Part shown: positions 1-5,734 of the stretch, piece after piece
Layout: each line of letters begins with the position of its first letter
Position numbering within the stretch: position 1 is the first letter of the stretch
Notes under the pieces: generated by a model
Database searches by the model: none
What the model saw: the letters and a program-made list of their open reading frames with translations, nothing else
Told to the model about the DNA's origin: nothing
From: Clostridia bacterium
GTDB taxonomy: Bacteria; Bacillota; Clostridia; DUPQ01
Length of the DNA stretch: 7,041 nt
Assembly (NCBI GenBank): GCA_030592085.1
Contig: JAUUZV010000135.1
Coordinates: forward strand, 1 to 7,041
Direction: 5' to 3'
Position numbers and translations under genes: made by a program

Positions 1-190
1 AAATAACAACAAGATCGTACTTATCTTCACATGCTTTTTTTGTTAAAGATATGGCATGTTTTGACCTTTTAGTAGCAACTACATCAACTTCATATCCTGC
101 ATCATTTAATCTAGAAACGACATAATCTAGATGATTAACAAAATCTTTCTTTCCGCTTTCTGGATTGTAAATAATCTTACATCTTTGCAT
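1..190 (-). CDS. Diacylglycerol/lipid kinase (DgkB/YegS family), N-terminal fragment
   Basis: The window shows the first 63 codons of a minus-strand gene; the rest lies beyond base 1. The start is ATG at 190, with a good AGGTGAT ribosome site just upstream. The protein begins MQRCKIIYNPESGKK and reaches YDLVVI. An N-terminal KIIYNPxSG followed by a Rossmann-like beta-alpha-beta ending in DLVV(I/V), just before the GGDGT nucleotide-binding loop, is typical of the diacylglycerol kinase catalytic domain (DgkB, YegS, BmrU). These enzymes phosphorylate diacylglycerol or related lipids at the inner membrane face, recycling lipid from cell-envelope polymer synthesis. The diagnostic GGDGT loop would lie just outside the window, so the family call rests on the N-terminal pattern only and DgkB cannot be told from other YegS-like kinases. 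The gene has its own promoter and follows the pta terminator. Confidence 0.75.
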   Translation of the reverse strand, partial: MQRCKIIYNPESGKKDFVNHLDYVVSRLNDAGYEVDVVATKRSKHAISLTKKACEDKYDLVVI

Positions 191-215
191 AATATCACCT
201 ACTTCAGTTAATAAC

Positions 216-246
216 ATTATAACATAATTATATCTATTATTGTTAA
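216..246 (-). promoter_or_regulatory. Probable promoter of the lipid kinase gene
   Basis: On the minus strand a perfect -10 TATAAT (216-221) is preceded by TTAACA (241-246) as a -35, with a rather long 19-base spacer. It lies between the pta terminator and the ribosome site of the lipid kinase, where a separate promoter is needed. The -10 is convincing and the -35 less so. Confidence 0.5.
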
Positions 247-263
247 TTACTAGTTTAATAATA

Positions 264-297
264 AAAAGACTGTGAAATCGCTATTCCACAGTCTTTT
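264..297 (-). terminator. Intrinsic terminator of pta
   Basis: A perfect 11-base inverted repeat, AAAAGACTGTG (264-274) against CACAGTCTTTT (287-297), encloses a 12-base loop. Read on the minus strand, the stem is followed by a TTTTTATTATT tract, 20-odd bases after the pta stop codon. The A run on the other flank would also let it work for plus-strand transcription. Confidence 0.85.
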
Positions 298-318
298 AAA
301 GTTATAATATTATTGATT

Positions 319-1281
319 TTAATCAATTAAAGCTTGAGCAGCAGTTATAATAGCTGTTTTATAAATATCTTCAATATTACACCCTCTAGATAAATCGTTT
401 ACTGGCTTATTTAGTCCTGCTAAGATAGGCCCCATTGCCTCAAAATTTCCCAATCTTTGTGCAATTTTATACCCTATATTACCTGAGTTTAAATCCGGAA
501 ATATAAATGTATTTGCATTTCCTGCAACATTACTACTTGGATATTTTTTCAATCCAACACTTGGCACAAACGCTGCATCAAATTGCATTTCTCCATCTAT
601 TTCATAGCCTGAATTGCTTTCCTTTGCTATTTTGGTTGCTTTGGCAACTTTTTTACTTTCATCTGTTTCTGCACTACCATTAGTTGAAAAAGATAAAAGC
701 GATACTTTTGGGACAATTCCAAACATTTCAGCTGCCTTGGCAGATTCAATTGCAAATTCTGCTAATTGTTCTGCAGTAGGATTTGGATTAATTGCACAAT
801 CTGCAAAAATATACTTTTCTTCTCCTCTAACCATTAAAAAATAGCCAAAAGTTCTTGATATTCCTGGTTTTGTTTTAATGATCTGTAACGCTGGTCTTAC
901 AGTGTCGCCTGTAGAACGAGTGGCTCCGCTAACTAATCCATCTGCTTTATTCATGTATACTAACATAGTTCCAAAATAATTCTCATTTGATAATATTTGT
1001 TTTGCTTCTTCAATTGTTGTTTTCCCTTTTCTTCGTAACACAAAACTTTCTACCATCTTATCAAAATCCTTATATGTCTTTGGATCGATTATTTCACAAA
1101 GAGAAGTATCTAATTTTATAGGTATATCCTTTGGATTTCCAATGAGAATTGGCTTAAGAAAATCTTCCTTACATAATTTTATTACTGCGCTTATTACTCT
1201 TTCGTCATGTATTTCAGGAAATACTATTTTAAGCCCTTTTCCGGTGATTTGTTGTTTTAATTTGTCAATTATATTAGCCAT
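319..1281 (-). CDS. pta: Phosphate acetyltransferase
   Basis: A 320-residue protein, full length for the short bacterial Pta type. Pta interconverts acetyl-CoA plus phosphate and acetyl phosphate plus CoA in the cytoplasm; with acetate kinase it makes ATP from acetyl-CoA during fermentation or overflow metabolism. Recognisable blocks are SGATRSTGDTVRPALQIIKT (118-137), PKVSLLSFSTNGSA (191-204), EMQFDAAFVPSVG (231-243), NVAGNANTFIFPDLNSGNIG (251-270) and the C-terminal MGPILAGLNKPVNDLSRGC (283-301). Ser298, Arg299 and Asp305 have the spacing of the active-site Ser/Arg/Asp known from the Methanosarcina enzyme. The ATG at 1281 has AGGAGTGA four bases upstream. The gene is divergent from the ppaX-like gene and ends at a strong terminator, so it is probably monocistronic. 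No ackA gene is adjacent in the window. Confidence 0.97.
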   Translation of the reverse strand: MANIIDKLKQQITGKGLKIVFPEIHDERVISAVIKLCKEDFLKPILIGNPKDIPIKLDTSLCEIIDPKTYKDFDKMVESFVLRRKGKTTIEEAKQILSNENYFGTMLVYMNKADGLVSGATRSTGDTVRPALQIIKTKPGISRTFGYFLMVRGEEKYIFADCAINPNPTAEQLAEFAIESAKAAEMFGIVPKVSLLSFSTNGSAETDESKKVAKATKIAKESNSGYEIDGEMQFDAAFVPSVGLKKYPSSNVAGNANTFIFPDLNSGNIGYKIAQRLGNFEAMGPILAGLNKPVNDLSRGCNIEDIYKTAIITAAQALID

Positions 1282-1302
1282 TCAATCACTCCTAACTCAT
1301 AT

Positions 1303-1330
1303 AGTTTACATTATTTATACGATTTTTCAA
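1303..1330 (-). promoter_or_regulatory. Candidate pta promoter
   Basis: On the minus strand TTGAAA (1325-1330) and TAAACT (1303-1308) are separated by 16 bases, within the divergent gap and before the AGGAGTGA ribosome site of pta. The -10 is imperfect (4 of 6), and AT-rich alternatives exist nearby. Confidence 0.35.
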
Positions 1331-1365
1331 TTCTTTTTATATAGATTTTATTTTTTTCTAGTTTA

Positions 1366-1374
1366 TGATAAAAT
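1366..1374 (+). promoter_or_regulatory. Candidate extended -10 promoter for ppaX/HIT pair
   Basis: TGATAAAAT (1366-1374) fits an extended -10 (TGn-TAAAAT); no good -35 is visible at the normal distance. A start about seven bases downstream would begin the transcript at the AGGTGAT ribosome site (1381-1387), giving an extremely short leader. Another start further upstream cannot be excluded. Confidence 0.35.
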
Positions 1375-1390
1375 AGTTTTAGGTGATTTT

Positions 1391-2050
1391 ATGAAAAAAC
1401 TAGACACAATTTTATTTGATTTAGATGGTACATTAATAGACACGAATGAGATAATTATTCAAAGTTTTATTTCTTCTTTTGAAAGGCACTTTCCTAATTT
1501 ATCTTTAAGTAGAGAGAAAATCTCAACATTTATTGGTCCTACATTGCATGATACGTATAGTAACTATACAAATAACCCTGAGTTGATCCAAAAAATGATT
1601 GATTCTTATCGTGAATTTTATGTTAAATATGAAATAGGAAATTTTAAAATTTATCCACAAGTAGAAGAAGTTATTAAAAAGCTTTATAAGCAAGGATATA
1701 ACTTAGGAATTGTTACATCAAAGTTTAAAGTGGCAGCTTGGCCTAGCTTTACTTATTATGGATTAGAGAAGTATTTTAGTGTCTTTATTTCATTAGATGA
1801 CGTTATAAACCCTAAACCTAATAAAGAACCAATTGTGACAGCATTAAGCCGTTTCCCTTCTGTTAATAAAGCTATTATGATAGGCGATAATCACGGAGAT
1901 CTTCTAGCTGGAAGAAATGCCGGAATATACTGTGCTGGAGTAGCATGGAGTTTCAAAGGGCGTGATCACTTAATGAAAGTTAACCCTGATTTTATGTTAT
2001 CGGATATGAATGATATCTTTAGAATAATAAAAATAATAAATGAGGAGTGA
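1391..2050 (+). CDS. ppaX: HAD-superfamily pyrophosphatase, PpaX type
   Basis: A 219-residue cytoplasmic HAD hydrolase. Motif I is FDLDGT with nucleophile Asp10 and Asp12; motif II is IVTSK (Thr109); the conserved Lys142 lies in NPKP; motif IV is GDNHGD (Asp166, Asp170). An alpha-helical cap lies between motifs I and II. The match to Bacillus PpaX as I know it runs the full length, including LIDTNE after motif I, FIGPTLHDT, SLDDV, GVAWSFKGRD and the C-terminal PDFMLSDMND. PpaX hydrolyses the pyrophosphate made when HPr kinase/phosphorylase dephosphorylates Ser-HPr, linking it to carbon catabolite control; no hprK or lgt gene is visible here, so that role is by family. The start is ATG 1391 with AGGTGAT just upstream; the frame is open further back but only over the divergent pta gene. 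Its stop lies four bases before the HIT gene start, whose ribosome site it contains, so the two genes are co-transcribed. Confidence 0.88.
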   Translation: MKKLDTILFDLDGTLIDTNEIIIQSFISSFERHFPNLSLSREKISTFIGPTLHDTYSNYTNNPELIQKMIDSYREFYVKYEIGNFKIYPQVEEVIKKLYKQGYNLGIVTSKFKVAAWPSFTYYGLEKYFSVFISLDDVINPKPNKEPIVTALSRFPSVNKAIMIGDNHGDLLAGRNAGIYCAGVAWSFKGRDHLMKVNPDFMLSDMNDIFRIIKIINEE

Positions 2051-2054
2051 AATT

Positions 2055-2465
2055 ATGGATTGTATTTTTTGTAAAATTGTAAAAGGTGAAATCCCATCAT
2101 ATAAAGTTTATGAGGATGAGAATGTCCTTGCTTTTCTAGACATAACTCAAGGAACTAAAGGACATACCCTGATTATCCCTAAAAAGCATGTAAAGAATAT
2201 TTATGATTTAGATGAAGAAACAATACACAATGTATTTAAGGTTGTTCCAAAGATAGCCAATGCTTTAAAAAAGGCATTTAACCCTATTGGATTAAATATG
2301 ATTAACAATAACGATAAGCCTCATCAAAGTGTGTTTCACTTCCATATCCATTTAATTCCAAGATATGAAAATGATGGTATGGAGCTATCTACCATTAATA
2401 ACTATGGTAAATTTGAATCAGAATATTTTGAAAATCTAAAGAAATTAATAATTAAAGAAATTTGA
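2055..2465 (+). CDS. HIT-family nucleotide hydrolase/transferase
   Basis: A 136-residue protein of the histidine-triad family, Hint/Hit branch. It starts MDCIFCKIVKGEIPS, the usual N-terminus with the CxxC zinc pair Cys3 and Cys6. The triad HFHIHLIPR has His95, His97 and His99; the middle His is the nucleophile that forms a nucleotidyl intermediate. Such proteins hydrolyse AMP-linked phosphoramidates or dinucleotides in the cytoplasm as dimers; the physiological substrate is uncertain. The start ATG 2055 is chosen because GAGGAGTGA (2042-2050), overlapping the end of the upstream gene, sits at the right distance and the family N-terminus begins here. A slightly longer in-frame start would bury that ribosome site. 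A hairpin terminator follows about 50 bases after the stop. Confidence 0.95.
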   Translation: MDCIFCKIVKGEIPSYKVYEDENVLAFLDITQGTKGHTLIIPKKHVKNIYDLDEETIHNVFKVVPKIANALKKAFNPIGLNMINNNDKPHQSVFHFHIHLIPRYENDGMELSTINNYGKFESEYFENLKKLIIKEI

Positions 2466-2510
2466 AAAGCATTCCAAATAAAACATTACACTAAAAATGG
2501 GCAGTAACGA

Positions 2511-2546
2511 AGAGACTATTATAAATTTTATTATTATAGTCTTTTT
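2511..2546 (+). terminator. Intrinsic terminator after the HIT gene
   Basis: AGACTAT (2513-2519) pairs with ATAGTCT (2536-2542). The stem extends inward past one T-T mismatch by four A-T pairs and is followed by a run of five T. It ends the ppaX-HIT transcript. Confidence 0.75.
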
Positions 2547-2700
2547 GTATACAGTAGCGGGAGAGAAATAGCCTTGGTTATAAAAGATACACTGAGGAAT
2601 TTAAAGCAATAATAACAACACCTTTTATCCTAAACCTTAACCATTTAAAAAGATCATTTTCTTAAAAATGGTTTATATTGGGATGAAATGCTGATGGAAT
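2547..2700. other. Gene-free spacer with a possible transposase scrap and an inverted repeat
   Basis: No full gene is visible between the HIT terminator and the riboswitch promoter. Bases 2579-2614 read on the plus strand as YKRYTEEFKAII, which looks like the N-terminus of an IS3-type OrfA transposase. The similarity lasts only about a dozen residues, has no start codon, and the frame stops near 2660. Further on, AACCATTT (2639-2646) and AAATGGTT (2666-2673) form an 8-base inverted repeat with a 19-base loop and no U-tract. Together they suggest a decayed insertion, but this is weak evidence. Confidence 0.3.
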
Positions 2701-2704
2701 TAGA

Positions 2705-2733
2705 TTGACATTTTACTAAATAAGGAGTACAGT
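2705..2733 (+). promoter_or_regulatory. Probable promoter of the riboswitch-controlled gene
   Basis: A perfect -35 TTGACA (2705-2710) lies 17 bases before TACAGT (2728-2733, 4 of 6 to consensus). A start near 2740 would give a leader of about 140 bases that contains the whole riboswitch aptamer. Confidence 0.6.
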
Positions 2734-2782
2734 AAGTTATCAAGTCAAAACCATAGAATGTATTTTGTTCCTGTGGCATGAC

Positions 2783-2858
2783 ATTTGATAAAGCCAAAGC
2801 TAGAGCGATCTAGTGACGGAAAACTAAAGGGTCTCAATGAGATAGCCAGTTACCTGAT
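2783..2858 (+). ncRNA. Cyclic-di-GMP class I (GEMM-I) riboswitch aptamer
   Basis: The sequence fits the GEMM-I fold. A GATAAAGCCAAAGC entry is followed by P2 (GCTAGA 2799-2804 pairing with TCTAGT 2809-2814) capped by a GCGA tetraloop of GNRA type. Then come the GACGGAAAA joint and a P3 arm (ACT 2823-2825 with AGT 2848-2850, GG with CC, GTCTC with GAGAT) carrying the AAAGGGTCT...AGATAGCC tetraloop-receptor strands. GTTACC closes the core. Aligned from memory to Vc2 RNA, the ligand contacts are kept: G20 at 2793, A47 at 2820, C92 at 2853. The stacking pair G21-C46 is swapped to C2794-G2819, a compensatory change that supports the fold. G20 argues for c-di-GMP rather than cGAMP. There is no U-tract between aptamer and start codon, so control is probably at translation. 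GTTCC (2767-2771) could pair with GGAAT (2874-2878) over the ribosome site, but this is speculative. Confidence 0.9.
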
Positions 2859-2882
2859 GACATACCAATTGGAGGAATCTAT

Positions 2883-3383
2883 ATGAAACGCATTCTAGTA
2901 TTCGTGGTTTTGATATTTTTTATTTTTACAATTACTAACTCTATTTATTCTAGTGTAAAAGCAGAGGACCCATATCTAGAAGATACATCAGATTATTATA
3001 TAGTAGATCAAAAATTAAATGAGAAAAAAGGGAATAACTTAGTTCCAAATGGAGTTATTCAAGGAATACATGACGTATATTATATTGAATATCAATATGA
3101 GATTATCATAAAAGATGGAAAACAACTTAAAAGCAATATAGAACAACTGTGGATAAGTGAAGCAACTGATCAAGAAATGCTAGAAAAAGTATTTATCTTT
3201 GAATTTGATTATGAAGTAATAGGTACTCTTGATTACCGTGAACACCTATTCAAAGAGAGTGTTTCAGCGAACCGTGTTATTGTGACATTAAGAGTTTCTA
3301 TGGAAGAACCAGAAACTTATGAAATATATCAAGAATTGGCTGGTAAACAATTATCATTCAAAGTATATTTTTTTGCTACATAG
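2883..3383 (+). CDS. Secreted protein of unknown function under c-di-GMP riboswitch control
   Basis: A 166-residue protein I do not recognise. Residues 1-27 are a classical Sec signal peptide: MKR, a long hydrophobic core, and a VKA|ED cleavage site after Ala27. It therefore looks like a substrate of ordinary signal peptidase I rather than of the SipW type. The mature part of about 139 residues is acidic, rich in Tyr, Glu and Ile, lacks Cys, and alternates hydrophobic and polar residues (YYIEYQYEIIIKDG, FIFEFDYEVIGTLD, RVIVTLRVSM), suggesting a mostly beta single domain. There is no membrane anchor, LPXTG or lipobox. The ATG at 2883 has GGAGG (2871-2875) seven bases upstream, within reach of riboswitch control. 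It converges on the signal-peptidase unit and shares a bidirectional terminator with it. c-di-GMP riboswitches often govern adhesion, matrix or motility genes, so a surface or matrix role is plausible but inferred from context only. Confidence 0.85.
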   Translation: MKRILVFVVLIFFIFTITNSIYSSVKAEDPYLEDTSDYYIVDQKLNEKKGNNLVPNGVIQGIHDVYYIEYQYEIIIKDGKQLKSNIEQLWISEATDQEMLEKVFIFEFDYEVIGTLDYREHLFKESVSANRVIVTLRVSMEEPETYEIYQELAGKQLSFKVYFFAT

Positions 3384-3387
3384 AATC

Positions 3388-3418
3388 AAAAAAAGAGATC
3401 AAATAATCTCTTTTTTTT
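3388..3418. terminator. Bidirectional terminator between convergent genes
   Basis: GAGAT (3395-3399) pairs with ATCTC (3406-3410) around a 6-base loop. Seven A on the left and eight T on the right can extend the stem and give a U-tract in both directions. It terminates the secreted-protein gene on plus and the peptidase unit on minus. The stop codon and last codons of the minus-strand gene lie inside the hairpin. Confidence 0.85.
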
Positions 3419-3971
3419 CATTTTTTTTTGATTTTATATATTGGCAGCTCACTTTATAGAGAAAATAGATAATAATACCGTTTATCACAAGCAAGCCAAT
3501 AAATATTGGGTCTTGCATACGATGAATGAAAGGCCCAAGTAAAGGAACTGTGAATTGATAAACACCTTCAATATCATTAAATGTAATATCTACAGGAGTT
3601 CCATTTTTATCAGTCCATTCGTCAAAATCATTTTCTTCTCTATTAGCGCCTTGTGTTTTATATATCACTTCATTATTATTTTCTTCAATGTCAGCTATAT
3701 AGTGCGTTACATAACTGTAATCTCCTAATTCAGGTATATAAGCTTGGAAAGTAATTACGTCCCCTTTTTGGAGCTCTATTTCATCCATATCGGTTATTAA
3801 TATCATGTCATAAACCATAATCTCCGGTTCCATACTTGGTGATATTACGATGAAAGTTCTAAACCCAATAATACTTATCATCCTGTTAGGAAATACTAGA
3901 GTCAAAACAATGTAAAGCAATAGAAATAACCCTAAACAAACAATTATAATTTTCTTTATAATGTTTTTCAT
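3399..3971 (-). CDS. SipW-like (ER-type) signal peptidase I, second copy
   Basis: A 190-residue membrane serine peptidase of family S26B, the SipW/Sec11/archaeal branch. Layout is TM1 (about 6-26), an extracytoplasmic catalytic domain, and TM2 near the C-terminus (about 156-174), followed by a Lys-rich cytosolic tail. The nucleophile Ser46 sits in ISPSMEPEI; the base is His90 in VTHYI, where ordinary bacterial enzymes have Lys; KGDVITF is the conserved GD block. Bacillus SipW processes TasA and TapA and is needed for biofilm matrix; a similar role is inferred. ATG 3971 is preferred: it begins one base after the stop of the upstream XRE gene and has AAGGAAG upstream, though 11 bases away. An in-frame TTG at 3998 would add nine residues. 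It is coupled to the XRE/pseudo-peptidase gene, and its 3' end is part of the shared terminator. Confidence 0.9.
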   Translation of the reverse strand: MKNIIKKIIIVCLGLFLLLYIVLTLVFPNRMISIIGFRTFIVISPSMEPEIMVYDMILITDMDEIELQKGDVITFQAYIPELGDYSYVTHYIADIEENNNEVIYKTQGANREENDFDEWTDKNGTPVDITFNDIEGVYQFTVPLLGPFIHRMQDPIFIGLLVINGIIIYFLYKVSCQYIKSKKNEKKEII

Positions 3972-3972
3972 G

Positions 3973-4947
3973 TTATCGTCTGCTTCCTTTGTTTTCAATG
4001 AAACTGTAGTAAATAAAGGCTAAAATAAAGCCATGTGCTGTTAATAACAACAAATATCCAATATTAAATTTAGCACTGTAGTAAATAGTTCCAAATAGAT
4101 TGGCATCACTTTCATATTTTCCTAAAATGATATCAAAGGGTACTTTTTGAACTGAAACATTGTCATATGTTGTTGACAACTCTTGTGAGTTCTCATCAAT
4201 AGCAACTATTTCTTCTACCCAGTATTCATCTACTCCAAAGTCTGAATATACAACAACGTTATCACCAATAGATACATTATCTATTTTAAATTCAGTGATT
4301 TTGACAATACTGGTATACATTGTCTGGCTAACATTTTGCCCTGGTGATATGGCATTAATGAATGAATGATTAAATGTTGAATATTCGTATTTTGGGTCCA
4401 TTCTATGAACAGTCATAATACCAATGTTAACTAAAGCTAACAAAATAAGAATATAGAACAAATACATTTTGATTCTTACTTTTTTCTTTTTCGTTTCAGC
4501 TAATGGTATTATTTCAATGTTGTCTTCCTTTTGTAAATCTATCTGATTTTCACTTATATTTTCTAATTTGTTACTATAATCCAATTTGGTAAACAATATT
4601 TCTTTCACTTTTTTTAAATCTTCTTGATTATTTTCTGAATCAGGCGTTATTTCTTCTTTTTCTTGTTTTGAATGAGCAACTTTTTTTGCTTGATAAATTG
4701 CACTTAACTCGACAATATCCATTTCTGAATCCGCAGTTTTGTCAGCTGATCCCGTGAAAAAATACTGAGGACTAACATTGTAGTATTCAGCAAGTTTGAC
4801 AAGGGTTTCAAGCTTTGGCTCTCTCGTACTGCTTTCATATCTTGAATAGGCTTGTCTAGTCATACCAAGCACTTCTGCAATTTGACCTTGTGTTTTATTA
4901 TTCAAAGCACGTAGTTCTTTTAATATTTTTGATATTTTCGGTTTCAT
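3973..4947 (-). CDS. Membrane-anchored XRE-family regulator with a SipW-like, apparently inactive extracytoplasmic domain
   Basis: A 324-residue protein. Residues 5-62 are an XRE/Cro helix-turn-helix (KTQGQIAEVLGMTRQAYSRYE, continuing through EPKLETLVKLAEYYNVS), so it should bind DNA. A charged linker rich in Lys, Glu and Asn (about 65-158) leads to TM1 (161-180), an outside domain (181-296) and TM2 (297-316). The TM-domain-TM plan and several blocks resemble the peptidase encoded next to it. SIVKITEFKI matches MILITDMDEI, IGDNVVVY matches KGDVITF, and EYWVEEIVAIDENS matches YSYVTHYIADIEEN. The catalytic SPSMEP is replaced (SPGQNV) and the His of VTHYI is replaced by Glu (WVEEI), so it should not cleave. 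Start ATG 4947 is chosen for GGAGG eight bases upstream; a TTG at 4962 would overlap that site. It probably senses secretion substrate or peptidase and signals to DNA; this is inference. The HTH call is near certain, the pseudo-peptidase call moderate. Confidence 0.9.
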   Translation of the reverse strand: MKPKISKILKELRALNNKTQGQIAEVLGMTRQAYSRYESSTREPKLETLVKLAEYYNVSPQYFFTGSADKTADSEMDIVELSAIYQAKKVAHSKQEKEEITPDSENNQEDLKKVKEILFTKLDYSNKLENISENQIDLQKEDNIEIIPLAETKKKKVRIKMYLFYILILLALVNIGIMTVHRMDPKYEYSTFNHSFINAISPGQNVSQTMYTSIVKITEFKIDNVSIGDNVVVYSDFGVDEYWVEEIVAIDENSQELSTTYDNVSVQKVPFDIILGKYESDANLFGTIYYSAKFNIGYLLLLTAHGFILAFIYYSFIENKGSRR

Positions 4948-4963
4948 ATAATGTTCCTCCAAA

Positions 4964-5002
4964 CTACTGTGAGGTTTTTCATAATTGGTTTTTTCACAAT
5001 AG
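4964..5002. promoter_or_regulatory. Inverted repeat, candidate operator of the XRE regulator
   Basis: CTACTGTGA (4964-4972) and TCACAATAG (4994-5002) are inverted 9-base arms with one mismatch, about 30 bases centre to centre (three helical turns). The right arm overlaps the candidate -10 of the XRE gene, which would suit autoregulation. I see no further clear copy upstream of the other secretion genes in the window. Confidence 0.4.
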
Positions 5003-5023
5003 TAAGAGTTCCTATATTTTGAA
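4996..5023 (-). promoter_or_regulatory. Candidate promoter of the XRE/peptidase unit
   Basis: On the minus strand TTCAAA (5018-5023) and TATTGT (4996-5001) are 16 bases apart, downstream of the terminator of the preceding unit and about 45 bases before the start codon. Both elements are imperfect, but a promoter is expected here because the preceding transcript is terminated. Confidence 0.4.
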
Positions 5024-5035
5024 TTTTTTCAATAT

Positions 5036-5077
5036 AAAAACAGAATTCCAACATGAATTAGTGGGGAATCTGTTTTT
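5036..5077 (-). terminator. Intrinsic terminator after the first SipW-like gene
   Basis: GGAATCTGTTTTT (5065-5077) pairs with AAAAACAGAATTCC (5036-5049) with one bulged A. On the minus strand the stem is followed by TTTTTATATT. It starts about 18 bases after the stop codon at 5095, separating the structural and peptidase genes from the regulator unit. Confidence 0.8.
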
Positions 5078-5094
5078 ACTTATAAAAGTATAGG

Positions 5095-5670
5095 TTACTC
5101 GTTTGCACTTTGTTCGTTATCTATAATAGTTTGTTCTTTACCTTTTTTAATCAAGTAAATGATTCCACCGATTACTGTGACATTGACAATTATTGCAGCA
5201 ATTCCGAATGGACTCTTTAAGAAATCTGTAAGATATCCAATCTTTGGAATTTGGAACCAGTAAGTCCCCAAAACATCCTCTGGTAATAATACCCATGAAT
5301 CAGGTACTGCATCGTTCATATCTTCCCAATGTCGATTTGTTTGGATAGTAGTAGTTACTCCGTCTGTATTAATCGCATAAATATAATGAGTAACCACTTC
5401 TTTGGTTCCATTATAATCAATATCCGCTTCAAAGGTAATTATATCTCCAACTTCAGCATCCTCAATAGCAAATTGACGAACAAATACCATATCCCTAACA
5501 TTTATCTCAGGTTCCATACTTTCTGTAATGACAACATAGGGTTTAACCCCAAATATTTTTACTGTCATATTAGGAGCAACTAATTGTATAACAATGTAAA
5601 GCAATAATATAGTTGCAATGAAAAAAGTCGCTATCATTGCTATATTTCCTTTTATAGAAGATTTTTTCAT
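5095..5670 (-). CDS. sipW: SipW-like (ER-type) signal peptidase I, first copy
   Basis: A 191-residue membrane serine peptidase, S26B type. TM1 covers about residues 10-30; Ser51 in ITESMEPEI is the nucleophile; VGDIITF follows; His95 in VVTHYI is the general base in place of Lys; TM2 is at about 154-173, ending in a charged cytosolic tail. The length matches Bacillus SipW. It should cut the signal peptides of the YWAS-type proteins encoded immediately upstream. ATG 5670 is chosen because AAGGAG lies nine bases before it; an in-frame ATG at 5691 has no ribosome site. It shares the TM-catalytic-TM plan with the copy at 3399-3971, but the two diverge clearly in the loop after the His motif, so this is not a recent duplication. 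It has its own extended -10 promoter and a terminator, so it can be expressed independently of the secreted proteins. The gene name is by function and context. Confidence 0.92.
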   Translation of the reverse strand: MKKSSIKGNIAMIATFFIATILLLYIVIQLVAPNMTVKIFGVKPYVVITESMEPEINVRDMVFVRQFAIEDAEVGDIITFEADIDYNGTKEVVTHYIYAINTDGVTTTIQTNRHWEDMNDAVPDSWVLLPEDVLGTYWFQIPKIGYLTDFLKSPFGIAAIIVNVTVIGGIIYLIKKGKEQTIIDNEQSANE

Positions 5671-5705
5671 TACCCATCTCTCCTTAAACATATTACTTAC
5701 AAATA

Positions 5706-5734
5706 ATTATATCATAAGATAGGGTAATTGACAC
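5706..5734 (-). promoter_or_regulatory. Internal promoter before the first SipW-like gene
   Basis: On the minus strand GTGTCA (5729-5734, 4 of 6 to TTGACA) is 17 bases from a perfect TATAAT (5706-5711) preceded by TGA, an extended -10. It lies in the 86-base gap between the CBM gene and the peptidase. No terminator is seen in that gap, so readthrough from upstream is also possible. Confidence 0.6.

Noticed and set aside
614..844. Plus-strand open frame of 76 codons
   Set aside because: It lies entirely antisense within pta, has no ribosome site, and mirrors pta codons.
1142..1390. N-terminal extension of the ppaX-like gene
   Set aside because: The extension runs antisense over pta and the divergent promoter region. 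The family N-terminus (KKLDTILFDLDGT) begins at ATG 1391, which has its own ribosome site.
2497..2571. Small ORF of 24 codons overlapping the HIT terminator
   Set aside because: It has no ribosome site and its codons are the terminator stem-loop.
4160..4369. Plus-strand frame opposite the XRE/pseudo-peptidase gene
   Set aside because: Antisense shadow with low-complexity Ser/Thr/Ile and no ribosome site.
4890..5093. Plus-strand frame over the XRE promoter and terminator
   Set aside because: It covers a regulatory gap and the 5' end of the opposite gene, with Phe/Asn-rich AT-driven codons and no supporting signal.
5329..5583. Plus-strand frame opposite the first SipW-like gene
   Set aside because: Antisense shadow of a well-supported peptidase gene.
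5728..5733. Plus-strand TTGACA that might drive antisense RNA into the CBM gene
   Set aside because: The matching -10 (TTAAAA at 17 bases) is poor, and the hexamer overlaps the minus-strand -35 of the peptidase promoter.
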